The translations under genes were made by a program, and so were the position numbers. A model generated the notes under the pieces. It had not been told where the DNA came from and made no database searches. It was given only the letters and a program-made list of their open reading frames with translations. From a virus: 36,666 bases of DNA. The DNA lies in the IMG/VR virus record IMGVR_UViG_3300037296_000240, positions 1 to 36,666 of that record. One strand, written 5' to 3'. This document shows positions 20,406 to 29,338 of the stretch, in pieces (the stretch's first letter is position 1; each line of letters starts with the position of its first letter).

Positions 20406-23400
20406 CGTTTCACCATTTGAACCCGTAACAATGCTTCGGTGACAACCCGGTCCCGCGACGCAGACTTTGCCTGCAGCTTGAATGTTTTCACCCCCGTGCC
20501 GGGTAATGATTTCATATAGGCCATGCAATCATTAGATGCGGAAATGCGCGTTAATTCCTCAGATGCGTTATCGCCAGGAATTGATTCAACCTCTGCCCGT
20601 TCCCAAAATTGACCAAAGGTATTTCCTTGATGCGTGAAGCGATATTCAAGAGACCCCACATCATCAAGCCCGACATAGCTTGCAGCCTGGGTTGACATGC
20701 TGGCGATTGCAAAGACACTAAAGGCACTTTCGCAATCAAGATTAACACTCACGATATCGGTCCACCCGCTTTCACCGACCACAATCGGGGAATTGCGCAC
20801 CCCGAAATTAGCCACCGTGACAGCTTCACCTTTGATCTGCAGCGTGTCCACCGCCGCATCACCAATCACGCCAGAGACGGCCGTGATTGTTTTGGCGGCC
20901 ATTTTCGACGCGGACAGCGTGCCATTCACCAGCACATTATCCGCATCCATCTGGATCGCGGATCCGCCGGTGCCATCGGGATCGCTATAACTTGTCAGGC
21001 GAATTGATGCGATTTCGGTCCCGCCGTTTTGCGTGTAAGCGCGCATCCCGCGAAACGCCCGCACCTTGCCATCGAGCGTGACCGTGACCCCGGCCACATC
21101 TGAAACCTCAGCGTCAAGCGTATCAATCGACGCCTGCAGCGTTGTTTGACTTGAGGCAATCGCGCTATTGGTTTGCGCGCTTGTCAAATAGGTGGATTGG
21201 ATCTGGGCCTTGCTCAGATATTTGCCGGTCAGATCCGCATTGATCGTATCAATCCGGCCCGACAAAGCCCCGTCCGCATTGGCCCGCGTGGTGGCCTCTG
21301 ACGTAATCGCCCCCTCAGCACTACCGACACGCACCGCAAGTGCATTTGCCGTGCCAACAATTGCACTGTCCGCATTGGCCCGCGCCGTCTGCTCAGCCGT
21401 AATTGCACCCTCAGCCGACCCCACGCGCGCCGCAAGGGCATTTGCCGTGCCCACAATCGCACTATCAGCATTGGCCCGTGCCGTCTGCTCAGCCGTAATC
21501 GCACCCTCAGCCGACCCCACGCGGGCGGTGAGCGCACTCACCGTGCCAGCCGCCGCACTATCCACACTCGCGCGCGTCGTCGCCTCACTGGCAATTGCAG
21601 CCTCACTACTGGCAATGCGCGACACAGCGGCGGTGATGCTATTCGTAAGGCTTGTGTCTGCACTCGTGCGCGCCGTCGCCTCGCTCGATATACCAACTTC
21701 CGTTGCGGCCACCCGATCAGAAAGCCCATCAATTGACAGGCCTAATTCTTCTTGCGCGCCAACAAGATCGCCACGAACCACAGCAATTTCGTTTCGTGCA
21801 GCTTCAAACTCACCCTCAGTAATCACAACTAAGGCATTAAGATCCGCCTGGGCCGCATCGGCCGCAGCCCCGGCCGCCGCGATATCCGCTAGGATTTGAT
21901 AAGCGATATCCTTGGCCCCGATATAGACGCCATCGGTTGACGCCTCATCCCAGAGCGTCCAGCTTGTCACCCGGTCAGAGATAAGCCGCGCCCGCGCCTC
22001 ATAGCGCAGCCCCGGCAAAATGCCCTCGAATACCGCCGCGTCGCCCCGGTCGATACCGCCGATCACCAGCGCAAGCGACAGATCCGATGCGCCCACGATA
22101 CGGATCTGCACCCGGATCCCGGTTGCATCCCCCAGGTTATCGCCATCCCACAGCATCCGCAGACCAACCCGGCGCGCGTCGCCCGTCTCATCGAGCATCA
22201 CCGCAGGCTCAAGCCGCCAGTTTTGCAAGATCCGTGCGGGCATCACTTTGACCGTGAGCGCGGGATAGGTCACGGCCGTCTCATCCGTGGCGGGCACCCA
22301 ATTCACATCATTGGCGTCCCGCTCACGCAAGGACACCGTTTGATTGAGCGTTGTGAAATCATCCGCGATATCGCCAACCTCAAAAACCTTTGAGGTGTAG
22401 CCATTGCGCGCACTTGTCCAGGCGACCGCATCGAGCGGATCCAGCACCGCCGCCTCAGGCGGCAAGGTCAGATCATGGCGGCGCATCCGGCGCTCATCTT
22501 TAAGCCAAAGAGACATCAAGCGTTGCACTTGCTCATCGCGGGCCACAGCGGGCAAATCAAGCGTGGCCTGCAGCCGCCGCCCATCCTCTAATTCCGCCTC
22601 TAAGTCATAGCGCGGCGGCGCATCATGCGCGGTCCACATCGCCTCAGGGGCGGGGTGCGTGACGTGCAAGGCATTGTGGCCCGCATCCAGGCCAGAGTGC
22701 GGCGACAGGCTGCGCGGATCATCCACAGACAGATCATCATCAGTAAAGAAAAACACCGGCATGGCGACCGGGCCAACGCGCATTGTGTAAACGCCGCCCG
22801 CCTCGACCACCTCGCCCGCGCAGGCGTTTTTCAGCGCATCAATCACCGTGGCCGGTTCCTGATCCACCGACACCTCAAAGCCCGCGATATATTGCGCGAC
22901 AGAGGTGCCATCCTTGCGCACCTTCACCACATCGCACTCATTCATCGCGGCGAACCAATTGGCCAGCGGCAGATCCGCAGCCGCCACCCGGCCGCCCCAA
23001 ATGTTGCCATCGGGCAGCGTGACGCCGCGCAGAATATTATAGATCATCACGGCCGGATTTTCCGTGAACGCCCAGGTGTCACGATTGCCCCAACGCTGCG
23101 CGCCCGATCCGCCCACCGATGTATCCCGGCGCGGATCGTACAGCTTGATCCCCTCGACCTCAAAAAGGAACGCAGGCAAGCCATTGAAGGCGGCCCGGTT
23201 ATATTTGAACGTCAGCACCGCATAGGCCACGCCCGCGCCGATCATATCCGTTTGCCACGGCCGATCCACATCGCTGGCATGATTGGCCATCATATAGGCG
23301 TCCGCCGCCGTTTGATTGCCGTCATAGAAGCTATAAGAGAAAAGCGGATATTGGGCATTAAGATCAAAGACGCCATCGCCGTTGATGATCATGCCCTCTT

Positions 23401-23851
23401 TCTGATGCAAGCCGCCGGATGCGCGCAGATCCGTGACCCAATCGCCATTGATCGCAATGCGTGCCAGGGACGTGATCGGCAGATCCGAAATATCCACCGC
23501 ATAGGTGAGATATTCATTAGGCACATCGCCCCGGTTTGGCCCGCTATAGGGCGGGGCCACGCGGTTGCCCGCCGTGGCATAGCGCCCCAAGATAAAAGTT
23601 TGCGGATTGGCCCCGCCGGTTGTCGTCACCTCAGTCTTGATCCCGGCCTGGCGCTGCGCCTCAGGTTTGCCGCGCAGGGCCGCGCCCAGGGCTGACAGAC
23701 CGGCATAGATCGCCACGCGCACAACCAGACCCGCCACAAGCGAACTGGCCGCAAAAGCATTGATCGCCGCAATCGCGACCCCGACAGGGCCAGCCGCCGC
23801 CACGCTGGGCGCGACAATCAAAACCGCCAGGATGATGATAAAATTGATCAT
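20402..23851 (-). CDS. Tail tip attachment protein (J-like host specificity protein)
   Basis: A 1149-residue protein, the largest in the window. The N terminus (1-60) is hydrophobic (FIIILAVLIVAPSVAAAGP, then two further hydrophobic stretches), as in many J-like proteins. The middle (about 200-560) has the tip-baseplate-like fold with FTTLNQTVSLRERDANDV, followed by fibronectin-like beta regions. Residues about 730-900 are coiled-coil-like Ala-rich repeats. The C-terminal part (KTITAVSGVIGDAAV) resembles the DUF1983 region of J proteins. It forms the tip and probably recognises the host surface together with the spike. It overlaps the peptidase gene and the small gene after it. Confidence 0.85.
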   Translation of the reverse strand: MINFIIILAVLIVAPSVAAAGPVGVAIAAINAFAASSLVAGLVVRVAIYAGLSALGAALRGKPEAQRQAGIKTEVTTTGGANPQTFILGRYATAGNRVAPPYSGPNRGDVPNEYLTYAVDISDLPITSLARIAINGDWVTDLRASGGLHQKEGMIINGDGVFDLNAQYPLFSYSFYDGNQTAADAYMMANHASDVDRPWQTDMIGAGVAYAVLTFKYNRAAFNGLPAFLFEVEGIKLYDPRRDTSVGGSGAQRWGNRDTWAFTENPAVMIYNILRGVTLPDGNIWGGRVAAADLPLANWFAAMNECDVVKVRKDGTSVAQYIAGFEVSVDQEPATVIDALKNACAGEVVEAGGVYTMRVGPVAMPVFFFTDDDLSVDDPRSLSPHSGLDAGHNALHVTHPAPEAMWTAHDAPPRYDLEAELEDGRRLQATLDLPAVARDEQVQRLMSLWLKDERRMRRHDLTLPPEAAVLDPLDAVAWTSARNGYTSKVFEVGDIADDFTTLNQTVSLRERDANDVNWVPATDETAVTYPALTVKVMPARILQNWRLEPAVMLDETGDARRVGLRMLWDGDNLGDATGIRVQIRIVGASDLSLALVIGGIDRGDAAVFEGILPGLRYEARARLISDRVTSWTLWDEASTDGVYIGAKDIAYQILADIAAAGAAADAAQADLNALVVITEGEFEAARNEIAVVRGDLVGAQEELGLSIDGLSDRVAATEVGISSEATARTSADTSLTNSITAAVSRIASSEAAIASEATTRASVDSAAAGTVSALTARVGSAEGAITAEQTARANADSAIVGTANALAARVGSAEGAITAEQTARANADSAIVGTANALAVRVGSAEGAITSEATTRANADGALSGRIDTINADLTGKYLSKAQIQSTYLTSAQTNSAIASSQTTLQASIDTLDAEVSDVAGVTVTLDGKVRAFRGMRAYTQNGGTEIASIRLTSYSDPDGTGGSAIQMDADNVLVNGTLSASKMAAKTITAVSGVIGDAAVDTLQIKGEAVTVANFGVRNSPIVVGESGWTDIVSVNLDCESAFSVFAIASMSTQAASYVGLDDVGSLEYRFTHQGNTFGQFWERAEVESIPGDNASEELTRISASNDCMAYMKSLPGTGVKTFKLQAKSASRDRVVTEALLRVQMVKR
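21290..21580 (-). repeat. 96-bp tandem repeats coding a 32-residue unit in the tail-tip gene
   Basis: Inside the tail-tip gene a 32-residue unit with the core RVGSAEGAITAEQTARANAD occurs about three times in tandem, giving a DNA period of 96 bases (for example GTCTGCTCAGCCGTAAT at 21387 and 21483). The two best copies differ at very few bases. Degenerate copies lie on either side. The unit would form a trimeric coiled-coil shaft. Confidence 0.75.
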
Positions 23852-24273
23852 ATGGAAAAGGCCCTCAAAATCTCAAGCCGCGACACCACGGCCATCCCGG
23901 CAGGCTGCAGGCAATACACACCCGCGCCCTGCACCACCCCCAGAGCCACAGATCCGGCATCACCGGGCAGCGCCACAACATCACCGATTTGCGCCAGGGC
24001 GGGCGGGATCTCATCAAACAGATCCGCAAAAACAGCCGCGTGATCTGCAAAGCCATCCGCCTGCACCAGGGCAAAGCCCGCCGCCAAGGTGCGATATTTA
24101 CCGCGCCAGGGGGCCGCCGGATCAAAACCGGTCATGGCCGCGACAGCCCCCGCCGCAAACAGACCGCAATCAACCGTGCCGGGGCGAAACTTCGCGCGCG
24201 ATTGCGTGCCCAGATACTCCACCAGGCGGCCGCGCCAATCGGCGCGCCGGGGCGCTTTTTGCATTTCCATCAT
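23848..24273 (-). CDS. NlpC/P60-like tail assembly peptidase, DUF6950-like
   Basis: About 141 residues. VDCGLFAAGAVAAMTG near residues 36-51 carries the catalytic Cys of NlpC/P60-type peptidases, and DHAAVF and the IGDVVALPGD strand follow in the usual order. This matches the DUF6950 family of phage proteins, placed next to the tail hub and tip genes as lambda K is. It may process the tail or cut peptidoglycan during DNA entry. Two closely spaced ATGs (24273 and 24270) follow AAAGGGG, and the second has the better distance. Confidence 0.82.
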   Translation of the reverse strand: MMEMQKAPRRADWRGRLVEYLGTQSRAKFRPGTVDCGLFAAGAVAAMTGFDPAAPWRGKYRTLAAGFALVQADGFADHAAVFADLFDEIPPALAQIGDVVALPGDAGSVALGVVQGAGVYCLQPAGMAVVSRLEILRAFSI

Positions 24274-24285
24274 TATCCCCTTTGA

Positions 24286-24891
24286 TCAGCCCGCGCGCTT
24301 TTCGCCCCAATAGATCGGGACCGCGCCAGAAATATCCGCATAGCGCCGCAGCTTGTCGCCGCCGCGCAGCTTTTGCGAAACGTGTGACTTCACGGTTGAT
24401 AAAAACCGCGTTAAAGCGCGCGTTTCACTCACCAGCGACATGATGCACGCGGCGGTGCCATCAATTTCGCCATCGGAAAAATCAATCTCATCAACCCGGC
24501 CCAGCCAAACCCGGCGCGGGGGCGCGACCAGGGCGCGCGTGTCCGCATGAAACAGCGCCCGGTGCACCGCGACCGGCGCGCCGCGCGTTTTATAGCCCTT
24601 CACCAGATCCTCGACCTCAGGGGCCACCGCCGCCAGGCCGATTTGATAGGTGCGCACCGCCAGCCCTGGGCCGGATAAGACCGGCTCAGCATCGAGCACC
24701 GCGCCCGCGCCATTATAGGTGCGCGTGACGCCATCGACCGTGAACGCGCGATCCCGCAAGCCCGACCACAAGGCCAGATCCTCAAAATCGCCCGTGGCCC
24801 GGTTTTGGGCACGGATCCAGATCAGGCGCTTGGACACAATGCCCGCCCGCGCCTGCAAATAATTCAGCGTCGCCGCATCATAATCTTTCAT
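24286..24891 (-). CDS. Tail hub-like protein, DUF2163/BR0599-like
   Basis: A 201-residue protein from ATG 24891 with AAAGGGG upstream. It shows the features of the phage BR0599-like/DUF2163 family: LTRFLSTVKSHVSQ near the end and the signature DKLRRYADISGAVPIYWGE at residues 178-196. In alphaproteobacterial phages and gene transfer agents this protein sits between the distal tail protein and the peptidase, and it forms part of the tail hub. Gene order and size agree. Confidence 0.82.
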   Translation of the reverse strand: MKDYDAATLNYLQARAGIVSKRLIWIRAQNRATGDFEDLALWSGLRDRAFTVDGVTRTYNGAGAVLDAEPVLSGPGLAVRTYQIGLAAVAPEVEDLVKGYKTRGAPVAVHRALFHADTRALVAPPRRVWLGRVDEIDFSDGEIDGTAACIMSLVSETRALTRFLSTVKSHVSQKLRGGDKLRRYADISGAVPIYWGEKRAG

Positions 24892-24906
24892 CACTTGCCC
24901 CTTTGG

Positions 24907-25563
24907 TTAGCGAAAGGTTTGGCGGAAACTAAACGTGACGCCGGTTGTGATCCGCCCCGATGTGGTGCCGTAATCGACAGACCCCGGCAGGATCACCGCT
25001 TTGCACGTTGGCCGGATCAGCGTCACCGCCGCGCCCGCCACCGCGCCAGGCTCGATATGCGGGCCAACAGACACCAGGCCCGTGAGGCCCGATGCGTTGG
25101 CCGTCACACTTGCCTCAAGGCGGTGCAGGGCGCGCGCCACGGGGCCAGAGCCATATTCAAATGACAACAGATCCCCCCGGCGCATCGCAAAGGCCCCTGG
25201 CAAGCCCTGCAGGCTCAAGCGTGATCCGGTAAAATCCAAAGACCCGATCTTGACCGCCGCCACAGCCAAGGCCAGGCCGCGCGGATCCGACGCCGGGCCA
25301 ATCTGATTTGATTTGCAGGCGTAGAAGGCGCGGCCCGGCACTTGCAGCGCCTGCAAAAGCGCCTCCACCTCATCCGCCTGGCGCGACGCCATCGGGGCCA
25401 GGGCATAGGTGCCCTGCCACATCGCCGGGGCCACCTCAGAGGTGATCACATCGCCGCCGCTCAGCCCCGTGGCCGCCAGGCTTGGCACGCAATGAAACCG
25501 CACCGATTGCACCGGCAGAAGCGACAGGAACGCCGCCGCCGATAGCGGAAAACTCAAAGCCAT
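24907..25563 (-). CDS. Distal tail protein (family not certain)
   Basis: A 218-residue protein with strand-rich sequence. It starts MALSFPLSAAAFLSLLPVQ and ends in a stretch of beta strands (RITTGVTFSFRQTFR). It lies directly after the tape measure gene and before the hub-like gene, where siphoviruses encode the distal tail protein that joins the tube to the tip. AAGGTGGG precedes the ATG. I infer the role from position and fold character and do not recognise a specific family; DUF2460-like proteins occupy this position in related phages. Confidence 0.68.
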   Translation of the reverse strand: MALSFPLSAAAFLSLLPVQSVRFHCVPSLAATGLSGGDVITSEVAPAMWQGTYALAPMASRQADEVEALLQALQVPGRAFYACKSNQIGPASDPRGLALAVAAVKIGSLDFTGSRLSLQGLPGAFAMRRGDLLSFEYGSGPVARALHRLEASVTANASGLTGLVSVGPHIEPGAVAGAAVTLIRPTCKAVILPGSVDYGTTSGRITTGVTFSFRQTFR

Positions 25564-27861
25564 TTAGCCCACCTTTCGCGGATCGCGGTTGATCTGCCCG
25601 ACGCGGCGGGGCAGCACTTGGCGATCAAATTGTGAGATCCCGCGCCGCACGCCTTGATCGACCATATCCGCGATCTCAGTATTGCCGCGCGCGCCGCTCA
25701 CTTGCACATTCACGTTCATCACCGCCGGGGCGGCCTGGGCCGATCCGCCGCGATCCTTGAGCGCCGCTTGCGCTTGCGGCACGTTCAGCACCGCGCCCGA
25801 TTGGGACGGCACAAAGATCTCAGAATTGGGCGTGTTTTCATTCACCAGGTAGGGCACGCCCGCACTGGCCGGGCCGCCCTTGGCGCGCGCGCCGCCCAAA
25901 AGGCCGCCCACCGCGCCGCCCAGGCCGCCAAAGACGCCGCCACTAAAGGCATCCATCAAGGCCTTTTGCGCCTGCACCTTGGCCATCTCAATCAACAGAT
26001 CAATGATCGCATCCTTGGCGCTTTTTGATCCGTCCAAAACGCTCAAAAACATATCCGTGAGACGTTCCGCGCCGCGCGCCGCATTTTCCTCAATGCGCTG
26101 CATCCCCTCGGCAATGAGGTCCGTCTTGGCCGCCGCATCCACATAGGATTGCGCCAGGGCGTCAATCTCAGCGCGCAATTCTGGCGTGACCTCTTTGCCC
26201 GCTTGTTGCGCCTCAAAGAGCAATTCCGCGCGCTTGCGGGCCAGCTCGACCGCATCGGCATATTCCAGGCCAGCGGCCGCGACCGCCAGCAATTCGGCCG
26301 CCTCTAATTCAAGCTGCGCCACATCATCGCGGGCCGCCGTCATGGCGTCGCCAAAAGGATCCTCTTTGCGCGCCGCCTTTGCGCCGCCCTTGGATCCACC
26401 ACCGCCGCCGCCTTTGCCCGTAACCAGCGGCGGCATCCCAAAATCAGGATCCAGCGGCCGGGCCTCAGGGCGCGGAATATTTTGCGGCACGCCAGAGGCA
26501 TCGAGCGCCGCCTGGCGGCGCGCATCCACCTCGGCCGATCCATTGCCGCGCCCGCTGGATACATATTGCGGATTAAACGCATTGACCGCATCGCGCGCCG
26601 CCATCGCCAATCCAGCGACAAGGCCGCGCAGGCCATTGATCCGCGCCGACACCGCCGACATATCCACGCCATCAATCCCAGACAGCGCCGCCACAGCCTC
26701 ATCCGCAGCCACAATCAGATCCGCAGCCTCGGCCGCAAGATCCTCAGCCGAAATTGTAGCATTATCCCAGGATTTCGCTAAAGCATCCGCCTCTTGCGCG
26801 ATTTCAGACACCAGATAAGCATCATCCTGGGCATCTTGCGCCAGCAATTGCCGGGGCATCATTTCCAATTCGATCGACAAGGATCGCACCGCGTCAAAAA
26901 TCGCATCATAGCCGTCTTTGGCCGCGCGCAGCGTGTCCAGATCCTCAGGCGATGCGCCAACGCGCATTTCGTCAGAGATCGGCCGGGCCGGAAACAGGCG
27001 CGCCTCATCCTGCAGATTAACGATATCCTCTAATTCCGCCTTTTGCGCGGTCAGATTTTCCAGCACCCCCGCGCCGCCCACGATCATGGATTGGAATGTG
27101 GACGCGATGCGCGCTTGGATTTCGCCAAATTTGCGGTCAATTTCGGCCGCCTTGGCTATCATTTCATCATCCAGGACCGCGCCAACCTCATGCGCTTTAT
27201 CCACCGTGCGCTGCAGGCCGGCCGATCCTTGATCAATCAATTCCACGAACCGCTCACCCGCAGATCCGCCAAAGATCTCATCCGCCACGCGGATCTGCCC
27301 GGCCTTGTCCAGATCGCCCATCCGGCCGATCAATTCGAGCATCAAGGCGGATGGATCCTTGATTTTTTCGCCTAAGTCCGTGGCGGTGTAGCCCAGGCGC
27401 TCAAAGGCCTCCAAAGCAGGCCCGGCCCCCGTCACCACGAACTCATCGGCGCGCAGGCTCAATTCCTTGAGGCCATCCACCATCTGATCAATCCCGATGC
27501 GGTTTTGCTCAGCGACAAATTTCCATTCCTGAAAGGCGGTTGCATTGACGCCGGATCGCTTGGCCTCATCGCCCAAGGCGGCGATATTCTTGACCACATT
27601 GGCCACGTCTTTCGACACCCCCACCAGGGCCGCGCCGATCAGGCCCGCGCCCAGGCCCATCACGGCCTTTTTGCCAAACTTGGTAAAAGAGGCCTGCATT
27701 TTGTTAAGATTGCTATTCACCGTTTTGGCGGCCCGGTCCGTGTCCTGGCGCGCTTCGCGGTCAAATTTCGCAATCAAGCGCGTGCTGCGATTGATCACGC
27801 TTTGCAATTCCTTATCGCGCGCTTGCAATAGGATCGTGATCGCTTCGGTATTTTCAGCCAT
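25564..27861 (-). CDS. Tail tape measure protein
   Basis: A 765-residue protein. It starts MAENTEAITILLQARDKELQ with long helices (KFDREARQDTDRAAKTVNSNL), a Gly-rich hydrophobic patch near residue 75 (AVMGLGAGLIGAALVGV), many Ala/Asp/Glu helices, a Gly-rich break near residues 490-500, and a C-terminal hydrophobic Gly-rich segment (GGVFGGLGGAVGGLLGG). The length suggests a siphovirus tail of roughly a hundred nanometres by the usual residue-to-length rule. It comes right after the frameshifted chaperone, as in lambda. It sets tail length and is ejected with DNA. Confidence 0.92.
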   Translation of the reverse strand: MAENTEAITILLQARDKELQSVINRSTRLIAKFDREARQDTDRAAKTVNSNLNKMQASFTKFGKKAVMGLGAGLIGAALVGVSKDVANVVKNIAALGDEAKRSGVNATAFQEWKFVAEQNRIGIDQMVDGLKELSLRADEFVVTGAGPALEAFERLGYTATDLGEKIKDPSALMLELIGRMGDLDKAGQIRVADEIFGGSAGERFVELIDQGSAGLQRTVDKAHEVGAVLDDEMIAKAAEIDRKFGEIQARIASTFQSMIVGGAGVLENLTAQKAELEDIVNLQDEARLFPARPISDEMRVGASPEDLDTLRAAKDGYDAIFDAVRSLSIELEMMPRQLLAQDAQDDAYLVSEIAQEADALAKSWDNATISAEDLAAEAADLIVAADEAVAALSGIDGVDMSAVSARINGLRGLVAGLAMAARDAVNAFNPQYVSSGRGNGSAEVDARRQAALDASGVPQNIPRPEARPLDPDFGMPPLVTGKGGGGGGSKGGAKAARKEDPFGDAMTAARDDVAQLELEAAELLAVAAAGLEYADAVELARKRAELLFEAQQAGKEVTPELRAEIDALAQSYVDAAAKTDLIAEGMQRIEENAARGAERLTDMFLSVLDGSKSAKDAIIDLLIEMAKVQAQKALMDAFSGGVFGGLGGAVGGLLGGARAKGGPASAGVPYLVNENTPNSEIFVPSQSGAVLNVPQAQAALKDRGGSAQAAPAVMNVNVQVSGARGNTEIADMVDQGVRRGISQFDRQVLPRRVGQINRDPRKVG

Positions 27862-28084
27862 AACGCCTCACCAGGTCGTCAAATTCGTCCGCCGTGGGCG
27901 CGTCCACCTCATCAGAGGCGTTTACCGCGTTCCAGGCCTCGACTAATTCGAAAGTTTCAAGGGGCGACAGGGCGCGGATCTCAGCCGGGAGCCGCCCCAT
28001 CGTGCCGCAGATATTGATCACCCGCGCGCGCACATCATACGCGCCGCTTAGGGGGCGGTTTCGCTTGGCGATCCAGCCTCGTTT
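27854..28084 (-). CDS. -1 frameshift extension of the tail assembly chaperone (gpT-like)
   Basis: After slippage in the A-run at 28082-28091, ribosomes in the -1 frame read 76 codons (KRGWIAKRNRPLSGAYDVR through DEFDDLVRRYG) and stop at 27854, inside the first bases of the tape measure gene. There is no good start codon of its own near the beginning, which supports synthesis as a fusion to the upstream protein. The fusion is the equivalent of lambda gpGT, which holds the tape measure protein during tail assembly. An ATG at about codon 29 is possible but has no ribosome-binding site. Confidence 0.82.
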   Translation of the reverse strand, partial: KRGWIAKRNRPLSGAYDVRARVINICGTMGRLPAEIRALSPLETFELVEAWNAVNASDEVDAPTADEFDDLVRRYG

Positions 28085-28422
28085 TTTTTTTCGCCGTCCA
28101 GCACCGCCGGAATAAAGGCCACGCCCAGGATCCGCCGCGCGATTTCGCGCAAGGCCAGGTTTTCGCCGGGCGGCAGATCCGCCACCAGATCATCCGCCTG
28201 GCGGTCCGCCATGCCGCCGCCGACCAGGGCCAGAGCGACAAGATCGCGCACATGACGCACTTGCGGCTCAGGCCCACGCTCAAAAAGCGCGTTCCACAAA
28301 TCAAAGATCCCATAAGGCGCGTGCTGCACCTCAAAGCGTTCAATTTCCGCATTGGTCAAAACCACTGGGCGGCGCTTGCCGCCCAGGATTTCGGTGTGCT
28401 GCGCCGTGCGCGCGATGCTCAT
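28048..28422 (-). CDS. Tail assembly chaperone (GTA gp10/lambda gpG-like)
   Basis: A 124-residue protein starting MSIARTAQHTEILGGKRRPVVLTNAEIERFE, with helical content through RHVRDLVALALVGGG and RRILGVAF. It looks like the GTA gp10-type chaperone of alphaproteobacterial phages. Most ribosomes end at 28048 in the zero frame (NEAGSPSETAP). A fraction should shift back one base in the A-run and make the longer fusion. It lies between the major tail protein and the tape measure gene, the expected place. It overlaps nothing upstream; the gap to the tail tube gene is 3 bases. Confidence 0.85.
   Translation of the reverse strand: MSIARTAQHTEILGGKRRPVVLTNAEIERFEVQHAPYGIFDLWNALFERGPEPQVRHVRDLVALALVGGGMADRQADDLVADLPPGENLALREIARRILGVAFIPAVLDGEKKNEAGSPSETAP
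28082..28091 (-). promoter_or_regulatory. Programmed -1 frameshift slippery run (10 A, ending AAAAAAC)
   Basis: The minus strand reads GGC GAA AAA AAA AAC GAG. The heptamer A-AAA-AAC in the zero frame is the standard -1 slippery signal. It sits 12 codons before the stop of the upstream protein, and the -1 frame is open for 76 codons after it. Confidence 0.88.
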
Positions 28423-28425
28423 CGC

Positions 28426-28851
28426 TTAGACCTCAGCCGTAAAGACGATTTTACCGGCGGAATTGAGCGACAGACCAAAGGTCACGCCATCCTCTTGCTC
28501 ACCGCCCGCATCCAGGGAGGCGACCATAAACGGCCCCTTAAAGGTGCCGATATTGGGCACAATCACCTCAAAATCATCAATCGCCTCACCCGACATCGAC
28601 AGCGCCACCAGGCGCGCCTCAGCCGCCGACTTGATCGCGTAGCCCGAACCAGAAACAGAGATCGACGTGGATCCGGTCAGCAACTCAGACCACATCACAC
28701 CTTCCGGCGCATCCATATCGGGCGTCGTCACATCAACGCCGTTGTTTGCGATGGACAGGGTTTTGCTTTTCAGCGCGGCGGCGACTTCAAACCCGCCCGC
28801 ACCGTCAGAGGATTTGATGAGCATCAAGCGGCCCATTTTCTTTTGCGACAT
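28426..28851 (-). CDS. Major tail tube protein (TP901-1-like)
   Basis: A 141-residue beta-rich protein: MLIKSSDGAGGFEVAAALKS, TLSIANNGVDVTTPDM, then SISVSGSGYAIKSAAEA. This fits the TP901-1-type/GTA major tail proteins, which stack as hexamers into the tube. It is the most highly needed tail protein and has a strong GGAGA site 7 bases before the ATG. A terminator-like hairpin lies just upstream (28866-28885). Confidence 0.88.
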   Translation of the reverse strand: MSQKKMGRLMLIKSSDGAGGFEVAAALKSKTLSIANNGVDVTTPDMDAPEGVMWSELLTGSTSISVSGSGYAIKSAAEARLVALSMSGEAIDDFEVIVPNIGTFKGPFMVASLDAGGEQEDGVTFGLSLNSAGKIVFTAEV

Positions 28852-28865
28852 TGTATCTCCAATTC

Positions 28866-28885
28866 AAAAAAGGGGCCGTGGCCCC
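28866..28885 (-). terminator. Terminator-like hairpin ahead of the major tail protein gene
   Basis: GGGGCC-AC-GGCCCC (or a 5-bp stem with a 4-base loop) followed by six T on the minus strand, in the gap between the tail terminator gene and the tube gene. No clear promoter follows it, so late transcription must pass through, partly or with antitermination. Confidence 0.6.
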
Positions 28886-28918
28886 GGTTGATCCCGCCCC
28901 GGCCGGGGCCAGGATTAA

Positions 28919-29338
28919 TCAGGCGTCCGACAGGGCCACGGCAAAGGCCACTGTGGCCACATAGGTTTGCGCGTCGCTGGCCTGGCTCACGGCCAGGGCC
29001 TCAAACTGGCACCATTCCAGCGCATAGCCGGGCAGCGTCACATCAGCCTCACAGCCATCCAAGGCGGCGGCGATGCGCCAGCCAATGCGGGCCGCCTCGA
29101 CCCGCCCCGACAGCGGCCGGGAATGTGCCTCAATCGTGAGCATCACATCCCAATCCGTCGCCAGGTCATGCCGCAGCGGGTCCACATCAATCCGGCCAAT
29201 GCGGATATAGGGCGTTTGCTCATCCTGCAGCGGCTCATCCACCACCCGGTCCGCCACCAGATCCGTGATATCGCTTTGCGCCAAAAGGTGCGCAATCACC
29301 GCAACCTGCAGCGCAACATCGGGGCCATCATCCGCCAT
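28919..29338 (-). CDS. Tail terminator/completion protein (DUF3168)
   Basis: A 139-residue protein with the DUF3168 features: ALQVAVIAHLLAQSDITDLVADRV at the start, TPYIRIGRIDVDP in the middle, and repeated strands MLTIEAHSRP and TYVATVAF at the end. DUF3168 proteins are phage tail terminators that cap the tail tube before joining to the head. Position between the HK97 gp10-like gene and the tube gene fits. The first bases overlap the preceding gene. Confidence 0.84.
   Translation of the reverse strand: MADDGPDVALQVAVIAHLLAQSDITDLVADRVVDEPLQDEQTPYIRIGRIDVDPLRHDLATDWDVMLTIEAHSRPLSGRVEAARIGWRIAAALDGCEADVTLPGYALEWCQFEALAVSQASDAQTYVATVAFAVALSDA

Noticed and set aside
22625-23695. Long open frame on the plus strand opposite the tail-tip gene (also 10828-12093, 31198-32505, 3670-4497, 34982-35857)
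   Set aside because: These are antisense to well-supported genes, have unusual His/Arg-rich compositions, and arise because GC-rich coding leaves few stops on the other strand.
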